In this document: positions 6,289 through 14,030 of the stretch, in pieces | Numbering within the stretch: position 1 is the first letter of the stretch | Layout: every line of letters starts with the position of its first letter | DNA from: CAZHJA01 sp964532865 | GTDB lineage: Bacteria; Patescibacteriota; Microgenomatia; UBA1406; GWC2-37-13 | NCBI GenBank assembly: GCA_964532865.1 | Contig: CAZHJA010000018.1 | Span: 1 to 16,986 of the forward strand | DNA length: 16,986 nucleotides | Direction: 5' to 3' | The notes under the pieces: model-generated | Told to the model about the DNA's origin: nothing | Database searches by the model: none | What the model saw: only the letters and a program-made list of their open reading frames with translations | Program-made: the position numbers and the translations under genes

Positions 6289-7581
6289 ATGACAATTACA
6301 TTTATAGGACACGGATATGTAGGACTTGTTACAGCATGTGTATTTGCAAATTTTGGAAATACTGTATGGGTTGTTGGACATACGGCAAGAAAAATTCAAA
6401 AACTAAAAAATGGAGATCCTATTATTTATGAACCTGGCTTAAAAGAATTATTGGAAAAAAATATTAAAGCAAAAAGAATTAACTTTACACTAGATATTAA
6501 AGAAGCTGTGTCTAAATCTGAAATAATTTTTATCACAGTTGGAACTCCTCCTAAAAAAAATGGAGAAGCAGATCTTTCAACTGTACTTAATGTTGCAAAA
6601 AATATTGGAAAATCATTAAAAACTGGTTTTAGTATCGTATCTTGTAAAAGTACAGTGCCTGTTGGAACAAATAAAAAGATAGAAGAAGCAATTAATAGAA
6701 ATAAATCTAAAAGTTCAAAAGTAGCTGTTGCTTCATGTCCTGAATTCCTGCGCGAAGGAACAGCTTTACAGGATACACTTTCGCCTGACAGAATTGTTAT
6801 TGGCTCAGAATCCAAAATTGCTATAGATAAAATATTAGAGCTTCATCAACCAATTGGCGGAAAAAGAATAATAACAGACCTTGCATCAGCCGAGCTTATT
6901 AAATACGCCAGCAATGCAATGCTTGCCTGTAAAGTATCCTATGCAAACCTTATTTCTTTTTATTGTGAAAAAACAATGGCTAATGTCGAAACTGTCTTGG
7001 ATGCAGTAGGAATAGACAATAGAATAGGCAGGGTATTTCTCTACCCTGGAGTTGGATATGGAGGCTCATGTCTTCCAAAAGATGTTAAAGCTCTTGTTAA
7101 TATAGGAAAAAAATTAGAAATTGATACAAAGATGCTTGATGGAATTGAAGAAGTTAATAAACAAGCAGCAAAATATTTTCTTCAAAAGATTATTAAAAAT
7201 GCAAGTGGAAAAAACATTGCAATATGGGGTTTAAGCTTTAAACCTAATACTGATGATATTCGCTTTGCTCCTTCAATTTATATAATCCAAGAATTATTAA
7301 AAAAAGGTTTCAAAATTACAGTTTACGATCCAGAAGCTATGGATAATATAAAAACTGTGTTTGGAAACTCTTTAAACTATGCAAATAATCCATATGAAGC
7401 TGTTAAAGATGCTTCCTCTTTATGCATACTAACAGAATGGGATGAATTCAAACAAATAAGCATGAATAAAGTAAAAAAATATATGAAAAACTATATAATT
7501 TTTGATGGAAGAAATATATATAGTCCTACAAAAATGAAAGATTTAGGATTTAAATATTTTGGAATAGGGAGAAACATATGA
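6289..7581 (+). CDS. ugd: UDP-glucose 6-dehydrogenase
   Basis: Ugd oxidises UDP-glucose twice to UDP-glucuronate in the cytoplasm, using two molecules of nicotinamide cofactor. Seen: the N-terminal Rossmann motif FIGHGYVGL at 5-13, YEPGL at 47-51, VGTPP at 84-88, STVPVGT at 121-127, CPEFLREGTAL at 150-160, the catalytic cysteine Cys261 in GYGGSCLPKD (usually GGSCFPKD), and WGLSFKPNTDD in the C-terminal domain. Length 430 is typical. Oddity: the second-strand Asp that normally binds the NAD ribose (VDxDxxK) is replaced by VVGHTARK at 28-35, which could mean NADP use. The 3' end overlaps the decarboxylase gene by four bases (ATGA), fitting a UDP-glucose to UDP-glucuronate to UDP-xylose route. 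Confidence 0.95.
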   Translation: MTITFIGHGYVGLVTACVFANFGNTVWVVGHTARKIQKLKNGDPIIYEPGLKELLEKNIKAKRINFTLDIKEAVSKSEIIFITVGTPPKKNGEADLSTVLNVAKNIGKSLKTGFSIVSCKSTVPVGTNKKIEEAINRNKSKSSKVAVASCPEFLREGTALQDTLSPDRIVIGSESKIAIDKILELHQPIGGKRIITDLASAELIKYASNAMLACKVSYANLISFYCEKTMANVETVLDAVGIDNRIGRVFLYPGVGYGGSCLPKDVKALVNIGKKLEIDTKMLDGIEEVNKQAAKYFLQKIIKNASGKNIAIWGLSFKPNTDDIRFAPSIYIIQELLKKGFKITVYDPEAMDNIKTVFGNSLNYANNPYEAVKDASSLCILTEWDEFKQISMNKVKKYMKNYIIFDGRNIYSPTKMKDLGFKYFGIGRNI

Positions 7582-8522
7582 AAATTCTTGTTACTGGAGC
7601 CGCAGGCTTTATTGGCTCTCATCTTTGCAAGTTGTTTTTAAAAAGAAAATATGAAGTGTTTGGAATTGATAATTTTATTACAGGATCTGAAAAAAATATT
7701 GAAGAATTAAAACAATTAAATAATTTCCATTTCTTTTCAGATGATATTCAAAAATTTGACTTTTCAGAACTACCAAGTACTGATATTGCATATCATTTAG
7801 CTTCACCTGCCTCTCCTATACAATATAAAAAATATCCAATTGAAACACTATTGACAAATTCTCAAGGAACATATCGTGTGCTTGAATATATGAAAAAAAG
7901 TGAAAGTAAAATTTTTGTTTTAGCATCAACATCTGAAGTATATGGAGATCCCCTAATACATCCTCAAAAAGAAACATATTTTGGCAATGTGAATCCAAAC
8001 GGAGTTAGATCATGCTATGACGAAGGTAAAAGATTCTCTGAATCTTTAACTATGTCATATTTCAGAAAATACAATATTGATATAAGAATTGCTCGAATAT
8101 TTAATACATATGGACCTAATATGGAAAAGGATGATGGTAGAGTTGTGTCTAATTTTATTATGCAGGCACTTACAAATAAAAACATTACAATTTATGGGAA
8201 TGGAACTCAAACCAGATCCTTTTGTTATGTTTCAGATATGGCTGAAGGATTATTCAGACTGGGGACTATAGATAATCTTGCTGGACAGGTTATAAACTTA
8301 GGAAGTACATACGAAAAGTCAATAAATGAACTTGCCAATATTATTAAAAATATAACTAAAAGCTCATCAAAGATTATTAAATTCAACATTGAAGAAGATG
8401 ATCCAAAAAAAAGAAGGCCTGATCTTTCTAAAGCAAAAACACTTCTTAAATGGGAAACAAAAGTATTGCTCAAACAAGGCTTAAATAAAACTATTGATTA
8501 TTTTAAGAAAATGTTTGTATGA
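7578..8522 (+). CDS. UDP-glucuronate decarboxylase (UDP-xylose synthase)
   Basis: This extended SDR enzyme converts UDP-glucuronate to UDP-xylose with bound NAD. Seen: GAAGFIG at 7-13, the NAD-ribose Asp31 in GIDNF, the family motif YHLASPASPIQY at 72-83, STSEVYGDP at 117-125 with Ser/Glu positions, GNVNPNGVRSCYDEGKR at 136-152 with Tyr147 and Lys151, RIFNTYGPNM, and TRSFCYVSD in the sugar-binding part. This set separates UXS from GalE or plain epimerases. The 314 residues match bacterial UXS. It overlaps both neighbours by four bases, so the ugd-uxs-glycosyltransferase set is probably one coupled operon. The upstream Ugd makes its substrate. Confidence 0.9.
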   Translation: MKILVTGAAGFIGSHLCKLFLKRKYEVFGIDNFITGSEKNIEELKQLNNFHFFSDDIQKFDFSELPSTDIAYHLASPASPIQYKKYPIETLLTNSQGTYRVLEYMKKSESKIFVLASTSEVYGDPLIHPQKETYFGNVNPNGVRSCYDEGKRFSESLTMSYFRKYNIDIRIARIFNTYGPNMEKDDGRVVSNFIMQALTNKNITIYGNGTQTRSFCYVSDMAEGLFRLGTIDNLAGQVINLGSTYEKSINELANIIKNITKSSSKIIKFNIEEDDPKKRRPDLSKAKTLLKWETKVLLKQGLNKTIDYFKKMFV

Positions 8523-9628
8523 GAAAAGCTACAATAATTCTACCTACATATAATGAGGGAGGAAATATTAAAATACTTTTAGAGAAAATATTTAAAATAA
8601 TTAAAACAATAAATAATTGGGATTTTAATATTCTTGTTATTGATAGTAAGTCAAAAGATAATACAGGAAAAATAGTTAAAACACTTCAAAAAAATAATTC
8701 CTGTCTTTACTTAATTGAAACTGAAAAAGAAGGTTTGGGAAAAGCATATTCAATAGGATTTGAATATGTTATTAAACATTTTAATCCATATGTTGTTTTT
8801 GAAATGGATGCTGATCTTTCTCATGACCCCTATGACATTTCTAAATTCTTAAAAAAAATTGAAAAAGGAGCTGATTTTGTTATTGGATCAAGATATATAA
8901 AGGGAGGTTCTATCCCAAAAGATTGGGGAATACACAGAAAGCTGTTTTCTATCTTTGGCAATCTTATTATTCGCTTTGGATTCATGAAGCCTAAGATTAC
9001 TGATTGGACATCTGGGTATCGAGCAATGAAAATATGGGTTGTAAAATCTGCAATTTGCTATGTAAAAAACTATAGTGGATATGTTTTTCAAATAGCAAAT
9101 ATTGATAAAGCATTGAAAAATCGAGCAAAAATTGAAGAAATCCCAATAAATTTTTCAGATAGAAATGCAGGCGTTTCAAAAATTAACTTTGGGCAATATA
9201 TTTTTCAAATATTTACATATATTTTCTTAAACTCATCATTTATTAAATTTGCCATTGTAGGAATATTTGGTTTTATTGTTGATTTTGCAATTTCATATTT
9301 AGGTATAGAAATACTAAATATAGAAGTTTGGATTGCTACAATGATAAGTACAGAGACTGCAATCATTTGCAATTTTACATTTAATAATCTTTGGGCCTTT
9401 TCTCATAAGAAAATAAAAACAGGAAAAAAAAGTTATATCTTTAGCTTTCTTAAATTTAATTTAATTTCGTCAGGATCAATAATTATTCAAACAATAGGAG
9501 TAGCATTCATGTCTCAAGTATTTGGAAAATCATTATGGTATCTATACAAAGTAGGAATAATCTTGTTTATCATTATCCCTTACTCATACTTTCTTTACAA
9601 TAAAATTGTTTGGAAGGACAAAAGCTAA
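8519..9628 (+). CDS. GT2 polyprenyl-phosphate glycosyltransferase fused to a GtrA-like membrane domain
   Basis: The N-terminal half (about 1-235) is a DPM1-type family 2 transferase that would load a sugar from a nucleotide donor onto polyprenyl phosphate at the cytoplasmic face. Seen: ILPTYNEGGNI at 7-17, the metal-binding Asp97-Ala-Asp99 in FEMDADLSHDP, IGSRYIKGG at 122-130, and the TDWTSGYRAM acceptor-loop motif at 161-170. The C-terminal part (about 240-369) has four hydrophobic helices with the GtrA pattern (FAIVGIFGFIVDF, FNNLWAF, YNKIVWK), a family proposed to flip lipid-linked sugars. The fusion is known in bacteria. Its position after ugd and uxs suggests xylose or glucuronate as cargo, but the donor sugar cannot be read from sequence. 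The TAA overlaps the stop of the convergent gene. Confidence 0.9.
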   Translation: MRKATIILPTYNEGGNIKILLEKIFKIIKTINNWDFNILVIDSKSKDNTGKIVKTLQKNNSCLYLIETEKEGLGKAYSIGFEYVIKHFNPYVVFEMDADLSHDPYDISKFLKKIEKGADFVIGSRYIKGGSIPKDWGIHRKLFSIFGNLIIRFGFMKPKITDWTSGYRAMKIWVVKSAICYVKNYSGYVFQIANIDKALKNRAKIEEIPINFSDRNAGVSKINFGQYIFQIFTYIFLNSSFIKFAIVGIFGFIVDFAISYLGIEILNIEVWIATMISTETAIICNFTFNNLWAFSHKKIKTGKKSYIFSFLKFNLISSGSIIIQTIGVAFMSQVFGKSLWYLYKVGIILFIIIPYSYFLYNKIVWKDKS

Positions 9629-10536
9629 TCCTCTTCTTCTTCATTTTCCTCTTCTTCATTTTCTTCTTGCTTTACTGCATATTCTCCTGATATCCATCCT
9701 TGTTTTTCATTTTCTTGATCATATTCAATTTTATACCACCCATCTTTTTCCTCAAGAATATCATACTTTTCGTCTTCATTAACCTGTGCGGATTCTGAAG
9801 CTGTTATCTTTGGTTCTTCTCTTACTCTTAACCAACCTGATGGAGTATTTTTTATTATAACCACTTCTTTTTCATTTAACTCAGCACTGTCTGTTGCTTC
9901 TTTTTCTTTTTTCTCTTCTTGAAGTTTCTTTTGCGACTCATCAATCGATAGTTTAATATATGCATTTACTTTGTGTCCGGCAACAATGTTTATTTTTCTT
10001 GTTCTGCTGAAAAATCCAGGCATACTAATTGAGAGTTCATGATCTCCTTTTGGAATATCTTTCATTATTGCTGGAGAAACTCCTTTTTCATCATTATCAA
10101 GATGAACTATTGATCCTTGAGGCTCTGTTTCTACATAGATTTCGCCAAATTGAGCATTTGTTGGAGGATGCTCCATTTTAATTATTGTAAAAATCTCTCC
10201 TGAAGAACTGATATCAGAAGACCCAAGATCTCGGCTAATATATGTTAATGCGTTTTTATACACGCTAACTTTCCCGCTCCACGATGCAGTATCCGTTGCT
10301 GTGCCTTCTGGAATTAGTTTGATAATATATTTATCAGCGGGAAATCTATCTTCAAAGGGAGTTCTTCCTGTTGCTACATTATTAATAAATATGCTTGTAT
10401 TAGGAGATGAAATTATCTTTAGTATTCCTGTTTCCTCTTTTTTATTAAGATAAAAAAAACGAATAAAAACAAATACTCCAAAAATTACAATTAAAATAAA
10501 AAAGAAAAATAGTTTTTTCTTCATAAAATTACTCAT
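9625..10536 (-). CDS. Membrane-anchored protein with two PEGA domains and an SH3-like domain
   Basis: Probably a surface protein anchored by an N-terminal helix. Seen: basic start MKKK, one membrane segment at about 8-30, a first PEGA domain at about 37-104 (ILKIISSPNTSIFINN, GRTPF), a second at about 131-197 (GEIYVETEPQGSIVHLDN, SPAIMKDIPKGDHEL), a charged Lys/Glu linker at 200-223, and a bacterial SH3-like domain at about 226-289 (GWLRVREEP, GWYKIEYD, GWISGEY). The last 14 residues are almost all Glu or Asp. PEGA domains are usually cell-surface modules and SH3b domains often bind wall peptides or sugars. Start ATG at 10536 is used; an in-frame ATG four codons later is possible. It is convergent with the GT2-GtrA gene, sharing CTAA for both stops. 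Confidence 0.85.
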   Translation of the reverse strand: MSNFMKKKLFFFFILIVIFGVFVFIRFFYLNKKEETGILKIISSPNTSIFINNVATGRTPFEDRFPADKYIIKLIPEGTATDTASWSGKVSVYKNALTYISRDLGSSDISSSGEIFTIIKMEHPPTNAQFGEIYVETEPQGSIVHLDNDEKGVSPAIMKDIPKGDHELSISMPGFFSRTRKINIVAGHKVNAYIKLSIDESQKKLQEEKKEKEATDSAELNEKEVVIIKNTPSGWLRVREEPKITASESAQVNEDEKYDILEEKDGWYKIEYDQENEKQGWISGEYAVKQEENEEEENEEEED

Positions 10537-10544
10537 ATTTTAAA

Positions 10545-10550
10545 ATTATG
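10545..10550 (-). promoter_or_regulatory. Candidate -10 box CATAAT for the PEGA/SH3 gene
   Basis: On the reverse strand CATAAT lies at -14 to -9 from the ATG ending at 10536, five of six matches to TATAAT. It sits in the 97-base divergent gap, the largest in the window, which otherwise shows only AT-rich sequence. Confidence 0.4.
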
Positions 10551-10633
10551 GAGCAAATAAATCAAGTTGTTAGAAATAACTAAAAAAATATTGAAAAATA
10601 ATATTTAATATATTAAACTAAATTCTGAAATAT

Positions 10634-10963
10634 ATGATAATTAAATTACTTATCAGTACTCTTGCAGTAATAATTACAGCTTATGTCCTTCCTGGTATTG
10701 TAGTAGAAAATATATTGGCGGCAATTGTTGTTGCAATAATTTTAGGTATAGTAAATACTTTGCTTAAGCCCATCCTTATAATTTTAACACTGCCTATTAA
10801 TATTCTTACTTTAGGATTATTCACATTTATAATAAACGGGGCAATAGTTCTTCTAACAAGTTCTATAGTACATGGTTTTCATGTAAAAAATCTTCTTTGG
10901 GCAATACTTTTTAGTATTATCATTTCTCTTGTTTCTTCATTTCTTAATGCTTTGTCAAAATGA
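10634..10963 (+). CDS. YvlD/phage-holin-4-like membrane protein
   Basis: This 109-residue integral membrane protein is almost all hydrophobic and fits four transmembrane helices at about 2-20, 27-45, 52-77 and 86-107. The NTLLKPILIILTLPINILTLGLF stretch around residues 41-63 is the hallmark of the family annotated as Phage_holin_4_2 / YvlD, with LKP and LP-N-LTLGLF conserved. These proteins are widespread chromosomal genes of unknown role, and the holin name does not imply a phage here: no lysin or phage gene is nearby. It is divergent from the PEGA gene. A short hairpin TGTCA-AAA-TGACA covers its stop codon. Confidence 0.85.
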   Translation: MIIKLLISTLAVIITAYVLPGIVVENILAAIVVAIILGIVNTLLKPILIILTLPINILTLGLFTFIINGAIVLLTSSIVHGFHVKNLLWAILFSIIISLVSSFLNALSK

Positions 10964-10979
10964 CACTTTCTTCCTATCT
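10953..10979 (+). terminator. Weak hairpin with a T-rich tail after the YvlD-like gene
   Basis: TGTCA (10953-10957) and TGACA (10961-10965) form a five-pair stem with an AAA loop, followed by a pyrimidine-rich CTTTCTTCCTATC tail. The stop TGA lies in the stem. The stem is short and AT-rich, so termination here is only possible, not shown. Confidence 0.25.
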
Positions 10980-10987
10980 TTTTCTTA

Positions 10988-10998
10988 TGTGATATCAT
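10988..10998 (+). promoter_or_regulatory. Candidate extended -10 (TGTGATATCAT) for argS
   Basis: TG, one base, then GATATC puts a hexamer at -14 to -9 from the ATG at 11005; the overlapping TATCAT (10993-10998) would start transcription at the ATG itself. The first seven bases and the spacing are identical to the element before rfbB. Confidence 0.45.
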
Positions 10999-11004
10999 AT
11001 ATCT

Positions 11005-12735
11005 ATGATAAAAGATAAGATTCTGAAAAATTATATTCAAGCTCTTAAAAAAATAGGCATATCAGACTCTCAAGCCTTTCTTGAAGATCCTAAATATTTT
11101 AATTTCGGCGATTATTCAGGAACTGCACCATTAAAATTTTCAAAACAACTTAGCAAAAATCCAATAAGCATTGCAAAAGATATTAAAAATAATTTTGAAA
11201 AAGATAATTTAGTTGAAAAAGTAGAAGTTGTAAAGCCTGGATTTATTAATTTCTGGATTAGTAAAAAGATTCTCTATAATAATTTATCTGAAATTATTAA
11301 TAAAAATGAATCATATGGGAAAACAGATATTTTTGAAAATAAAAAAGTATTAGTTGAATTTACAGATCCAAATCCATTTAAAGAATTTCATATAGGCCAT
11401 TTATACAGCAATATTGTAGGAGAATCATTATCTCGAATACATGAATTTATGAATGCAAATGTAAAGCGAGCAAATTATCAAGGAGATGTAGGACTACACG
11501 TTGCAAAATCAATATATGGAATGCAGAAAAATATGAAAGAGCAAAATATTTCTTTGGAAGATCTGAAAAACAAAGATGTTAAAGAAAAGGTAAATTTTAT
11601 GGGCAAAGCTTATTCATATGGCGCAAACGCATATGATCAGGACAAAAATGCAAAAGAAGAAATAATTAAATTAAATACAAAGATTTATGAACTTGATAAT
11701 AGCGTAAAAGAACTGTACGAGCTTGGAAGAAAATGGTCATTAAAGTATTTTGAATATATTTATAAAAGAATTGGGACTAAATTTGACTTTTATTATTTTG
11801 AGAAAGATATGGCAAAAATAGGTTTAAAATACGTTGAAAAGAACATGAAATCTCAAGTTTTTGAAAAAAATAAAGGAGCAATTATTTTTAAAGGAGAAAA
11901 ATATGGTCTTCACACAAGAGTATTTGTAAACTCCCAAGGACTTCCAACATATGAAGCTAAAGATTTAGGATTAATAAGTGCAAAATATAATGATTTTTCA
12001 TATGATTTATCACTTATTATTACTGATAATGAGATAAAAGAGTATTTTAAAGTAATACTAAAAGCACTAGAAATTATTAATCCAGAATTGGGCGCAAAAA
12101 CTCATCATATTACACATGGAATGGTTAAATTAAAAGGGGGGAAAATGTCAAGTAGAACAGGAAATATTATTACCGGAGAAGAGTTAATTGATAAAATTAA
12201 AGAAAATGTCTTTTTAATAATTAAAAAAGGCAAAGATATTCCTAATAACCAAATAGATAATATATCTGAAAAAATTGCATTAAGTGCAATAAAATATTCG
12301 TTTTTAAAAGTCAATACTGGACATGATATTACTTTTGATTTTAAAGAATCATTGTCATTAGAAGGCAATTCAGGACCCTATCTTCAATATACATATGTTC
12401 GATGCAAATCCGTTTTAGATAATTCAAATATAGACAATATTAAATTGCCTCAGCAAGATTTGGAAAAATTGGAAAAGGAAGAAATTAATATTTTAAGAAG
12501 ACTGTATAAATTCCCTGAAATTGTTATAAAAGCAGGAAAAACTTACTTTCCAAATCTAATTTGCAACTACCTATATCTCTTAGCTCAAGAATACAATCTC
12601 TTTTATCAAAAATGCCCAATATTAAAAGCTGATAAAAAAAAGAAATTGTTTAGACTTGCATTAACAAAAAGTGTTGGAATTGTTCTTAAAAACGGTTTGT
12701 ATTTATTAGGAATTAAAACTGTTGATAAAATGTAA
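11005..12735 (+). CDS. argS: Arginine--tRNA ligase
   Basis: This class I synthetase charges tRNA-Arg. Seen: an N-terminal Add-1-like domain (about 1-100), FTDPNPFKEFHIGHLYSN at 119-136 with the HIGH signature at 129-132, ANYQGDVGLHVAKS at 157-169 which is typical of ArgRS, the KMSK-type loop GKMSSRTGN with Lys380-Met381-Ser382-Ser383, and the DALR anticodon-binding domain beginning near GPYLQYTYVRCKS. It ends at GIKTVDKM, which resembles the usual LGI-x-x-x-x-x-M end, so it is complete. Length 576 is normal. ArgRS often has a degenerate KMSK; here it is readable. The ATG follows a promoter-like element directly and has no Shine-Dalgarno sequence. radA begins one base after the stop. Confidence 0.96.
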   Translation: MIKDKILKNYIQALKKIGISDSQAFLEDPKYFNFGDYSGTAPLKFSKQLSKNPISIAKDIKNNFEKDNLVEKVEVVKPGFINFWISKKILYNNLSEIINKNESYGKTDIFENKKVLVEFTDPNPFKEFHIGHLYSNIVGESLSRIHEFMNANVKRANYQGDVGLHVAKSIYGMQKNMKEQNISLEDLKNKDVKEKVNFMGKAYSYGANAYDQDKNAKEEIIKLNTKIYELDNSVKELYELGRKWSLKYFEYIYKRIGTKFDFYYFEKDMAKIGLKYVEKNMKSQVFEKNKGAIIFKGEKYGLHTRVFVNSQGLPTYEAKDLGLISAKYNDFSYDLSLIITDNEIKEYFKVILKALEIINPELGAKTHHITHGMVKLKGGKMSSRTGNIITGEELIDKIKENVFLIIKKGKDIPNNQIDNISEKIALSAIKYSFLKVNTGHDITFDFKESLSLEGNSGPYLQYTYVRCKSVLDNSNIDNIKLPQQDLEKLEKEEINILRRLYKFPEIVIKAGKTYFPNLICNYLYLLAQEYNLFYQKCPILKADKKKKLFRLALTKSVGIVLKNGLYLLGIKTVDKM

Positions 12736-12736
12736 T

Positions 12737-14029
12737 ATGGCTTTATTTATCTGCTCAAACTGTGGTTATGGTTCTGCTTCATGGCTGGGAAAATGCCCGA
12801 ATTGCTCTCAATGGAAAACATTTAAAGAACAACCATCTTTTGAAAAAGATTCTAGTACAAAAAAAGAAAAGCTTATGAAAATGAAAATAACTACATTAAA
12901 GAAAATATCAACGCTTCAAAAAGGCAGAATAAAAACAGGCATATTTGAATTTGATAGGGTTTTAGGAGGAGGACTTATTCCAGGAGCAATAATTCTTTTA
13001 ACTGGAGAGCCTGGAGTAGGAAAATCCACCCTGCTTCTTCAATCCCTTCAAAACACAAAAACAATTTACATATCAGGTGAAGAATCTGCAGAACAGATTA
13101 AAGAACGTGCACAAAGGTTAAAAACTAATATGGACAATATGCTATTTTCAGATTCTTTGCAGATTGAAGGGATTATTAAAGGGCTTAAAGATATGGAAAA
13201 CAAATATGATGTTATTGTTATTGATTCTATTCAAACCATATATTCAAAAGAAATTGACTCACCTCCTGGAAGTATTAGTCAGTTAAAAGAAACTGCTGCT
13301 CAAATAGCTGTGTTTGGAAAAAAGTATAAAAAAAGTGTAATTATAATTGGTCACATTACAAAAGGCGGAGATATTGCAGGTCCAAAAACATTAGAACATA
13401 TGGTTGACTGTGTTATTAATTTTGAAGGAGAAAAGGTATCAAACTTTAGAATTTTAAGAAGCAGGAAAAATCGATATGGAGCAAGCCATGAAATTGGTAT
13501 TTTTGAAATGAAAGAAACTGGTCTTCATGAAGTTAAAAACCCACTTCTTTTTCTTGAAAATAAAAGTCAAAAATTGGAAGGAAAGGCTATTGTTGGAATT
13601 GCTGAGGGAAAAAGATCTCTTTTTTTTGAAATTCAAACATTAGCTGTACCAACAATGCTTCCTATACCAAGAAGGGTTGTAAAAGGATTGAATTATAATA
13701 AGATTCTTCTTCTTCTTGCTGTTGTTAGAAAGCATTTAAAGATTTCTCTTGATAAATACGATATATATGTAAATATAGTTGGTGGAGTAGATATTAAATC
13801 TACAGGAGCAGACCTTGGATTTATTGCCTCTCTTATTTCTTCAATAAAAGATATTTCCTTGTCTTCAAATTCTTGTTTTACAGGAGAAGTAGGATTATCA
13901 GGAGAGATAAGAAAAACTTATTTTCAGGATAAAATTATTAGTGAGGCAAAAAGATTAGGATTCAAAAATATCTATTCTTCAAATAATATTACAAATATTT
14001 GCTTTTTAAAAAAGTTGCTTAAAATTTAA
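12737..14029 (+). CDS. radA: DNA repair protein RadA
   Basis: RadA (Sms) is a RecA-like ATPase that promotes branch migration in recombination and repair. Numbering from the ATG at 12737: a zinc ribbon with Cys6, Cys9, Cys20 and Cys23 (CSNCGYGSASWLGKCPNCSQW), Walker A GEPGVGKST at 90-98, ISGEES at 112-117, Walker B-like VIVIDSIQT at 159-167, the RadA-specific KNRYG at 244-248 (usually KNRFG), and a C-terminal Lon-protease-like domain from about 300 with VGGVDIKSTGADLGF. An in-frame TTG at 12722 would add five residues overlapping argS. I prefer the ATG because RadA proteins begin right before the zinc ribbon. The stop lies one base from the stop of the convergent rodZ-like gene. Confidence 0.95.
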   Translation: MALFICSNCGYGSASWLGKCPNCSQWKTFKEQPSFEKDSSTKKEKLMKMKITTLKKISTLQKGRIKTGIFEFDRVLGGGLIPGAIILLTGEPGVGKSTLLLQSLQNTKTIYISGEESAEQIKERAQRLKTNMDNMLFSDSLQIEGIIKGLKDMENKYDVIVIDSIQTIYSKEIDSPPGSISQLKETAAQIAVFGKKYKKSVIIIGHITKGGDIAGPKTLEHMVDCVINFEGEKVSNFRILRSRKNRYGASHEIGIFEMKETGLHEVKNPLLFLENKSQKLEGKAIVGIAEGKRSLFFEIQTLAVPTMLPIPRRVVKGLNYNKILLLLAVVRKHLKISLDKYDIYVNIVGGVDIKSTGADLGFIASLISSIKDISLSSNSCFTGEVGLSGEIRKTYFQDKIISEAKRLGFKNIYSSNNITNICFLKKLLKI

Positions 14030-14030
14030 G

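Noticed and set aside
6426..6815. 129-codon open frame on the reverse strand inside ugd
   Set aside because: It is antisense to a strongly conserved gene and has no recognisable domain; long antisense frames are expected here from codon bias.
10634..10963. Reading the holin-family protein as evidence of a prophage
   Set aside because: No endolysin, capsid, integrase or attachment repeats are near; the YvlD-type family is chromosomal and widespread.
12105..12368. 87-codon reverse-strand frame inside argS, and similar frames at 8225-8473, 2516-2707, 5117-5323 and 16324-16551
   Set aside because: All are shadows of well-supported genes, without motifs or promoter-like elements of their own.
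12722..12736. TTG start giving RadA five extra residues
   Set aside because: RadA proteins start just before the CxxC zinc ribbon; the ATG at 12737 fits, and the extension overlaps the end of argS.
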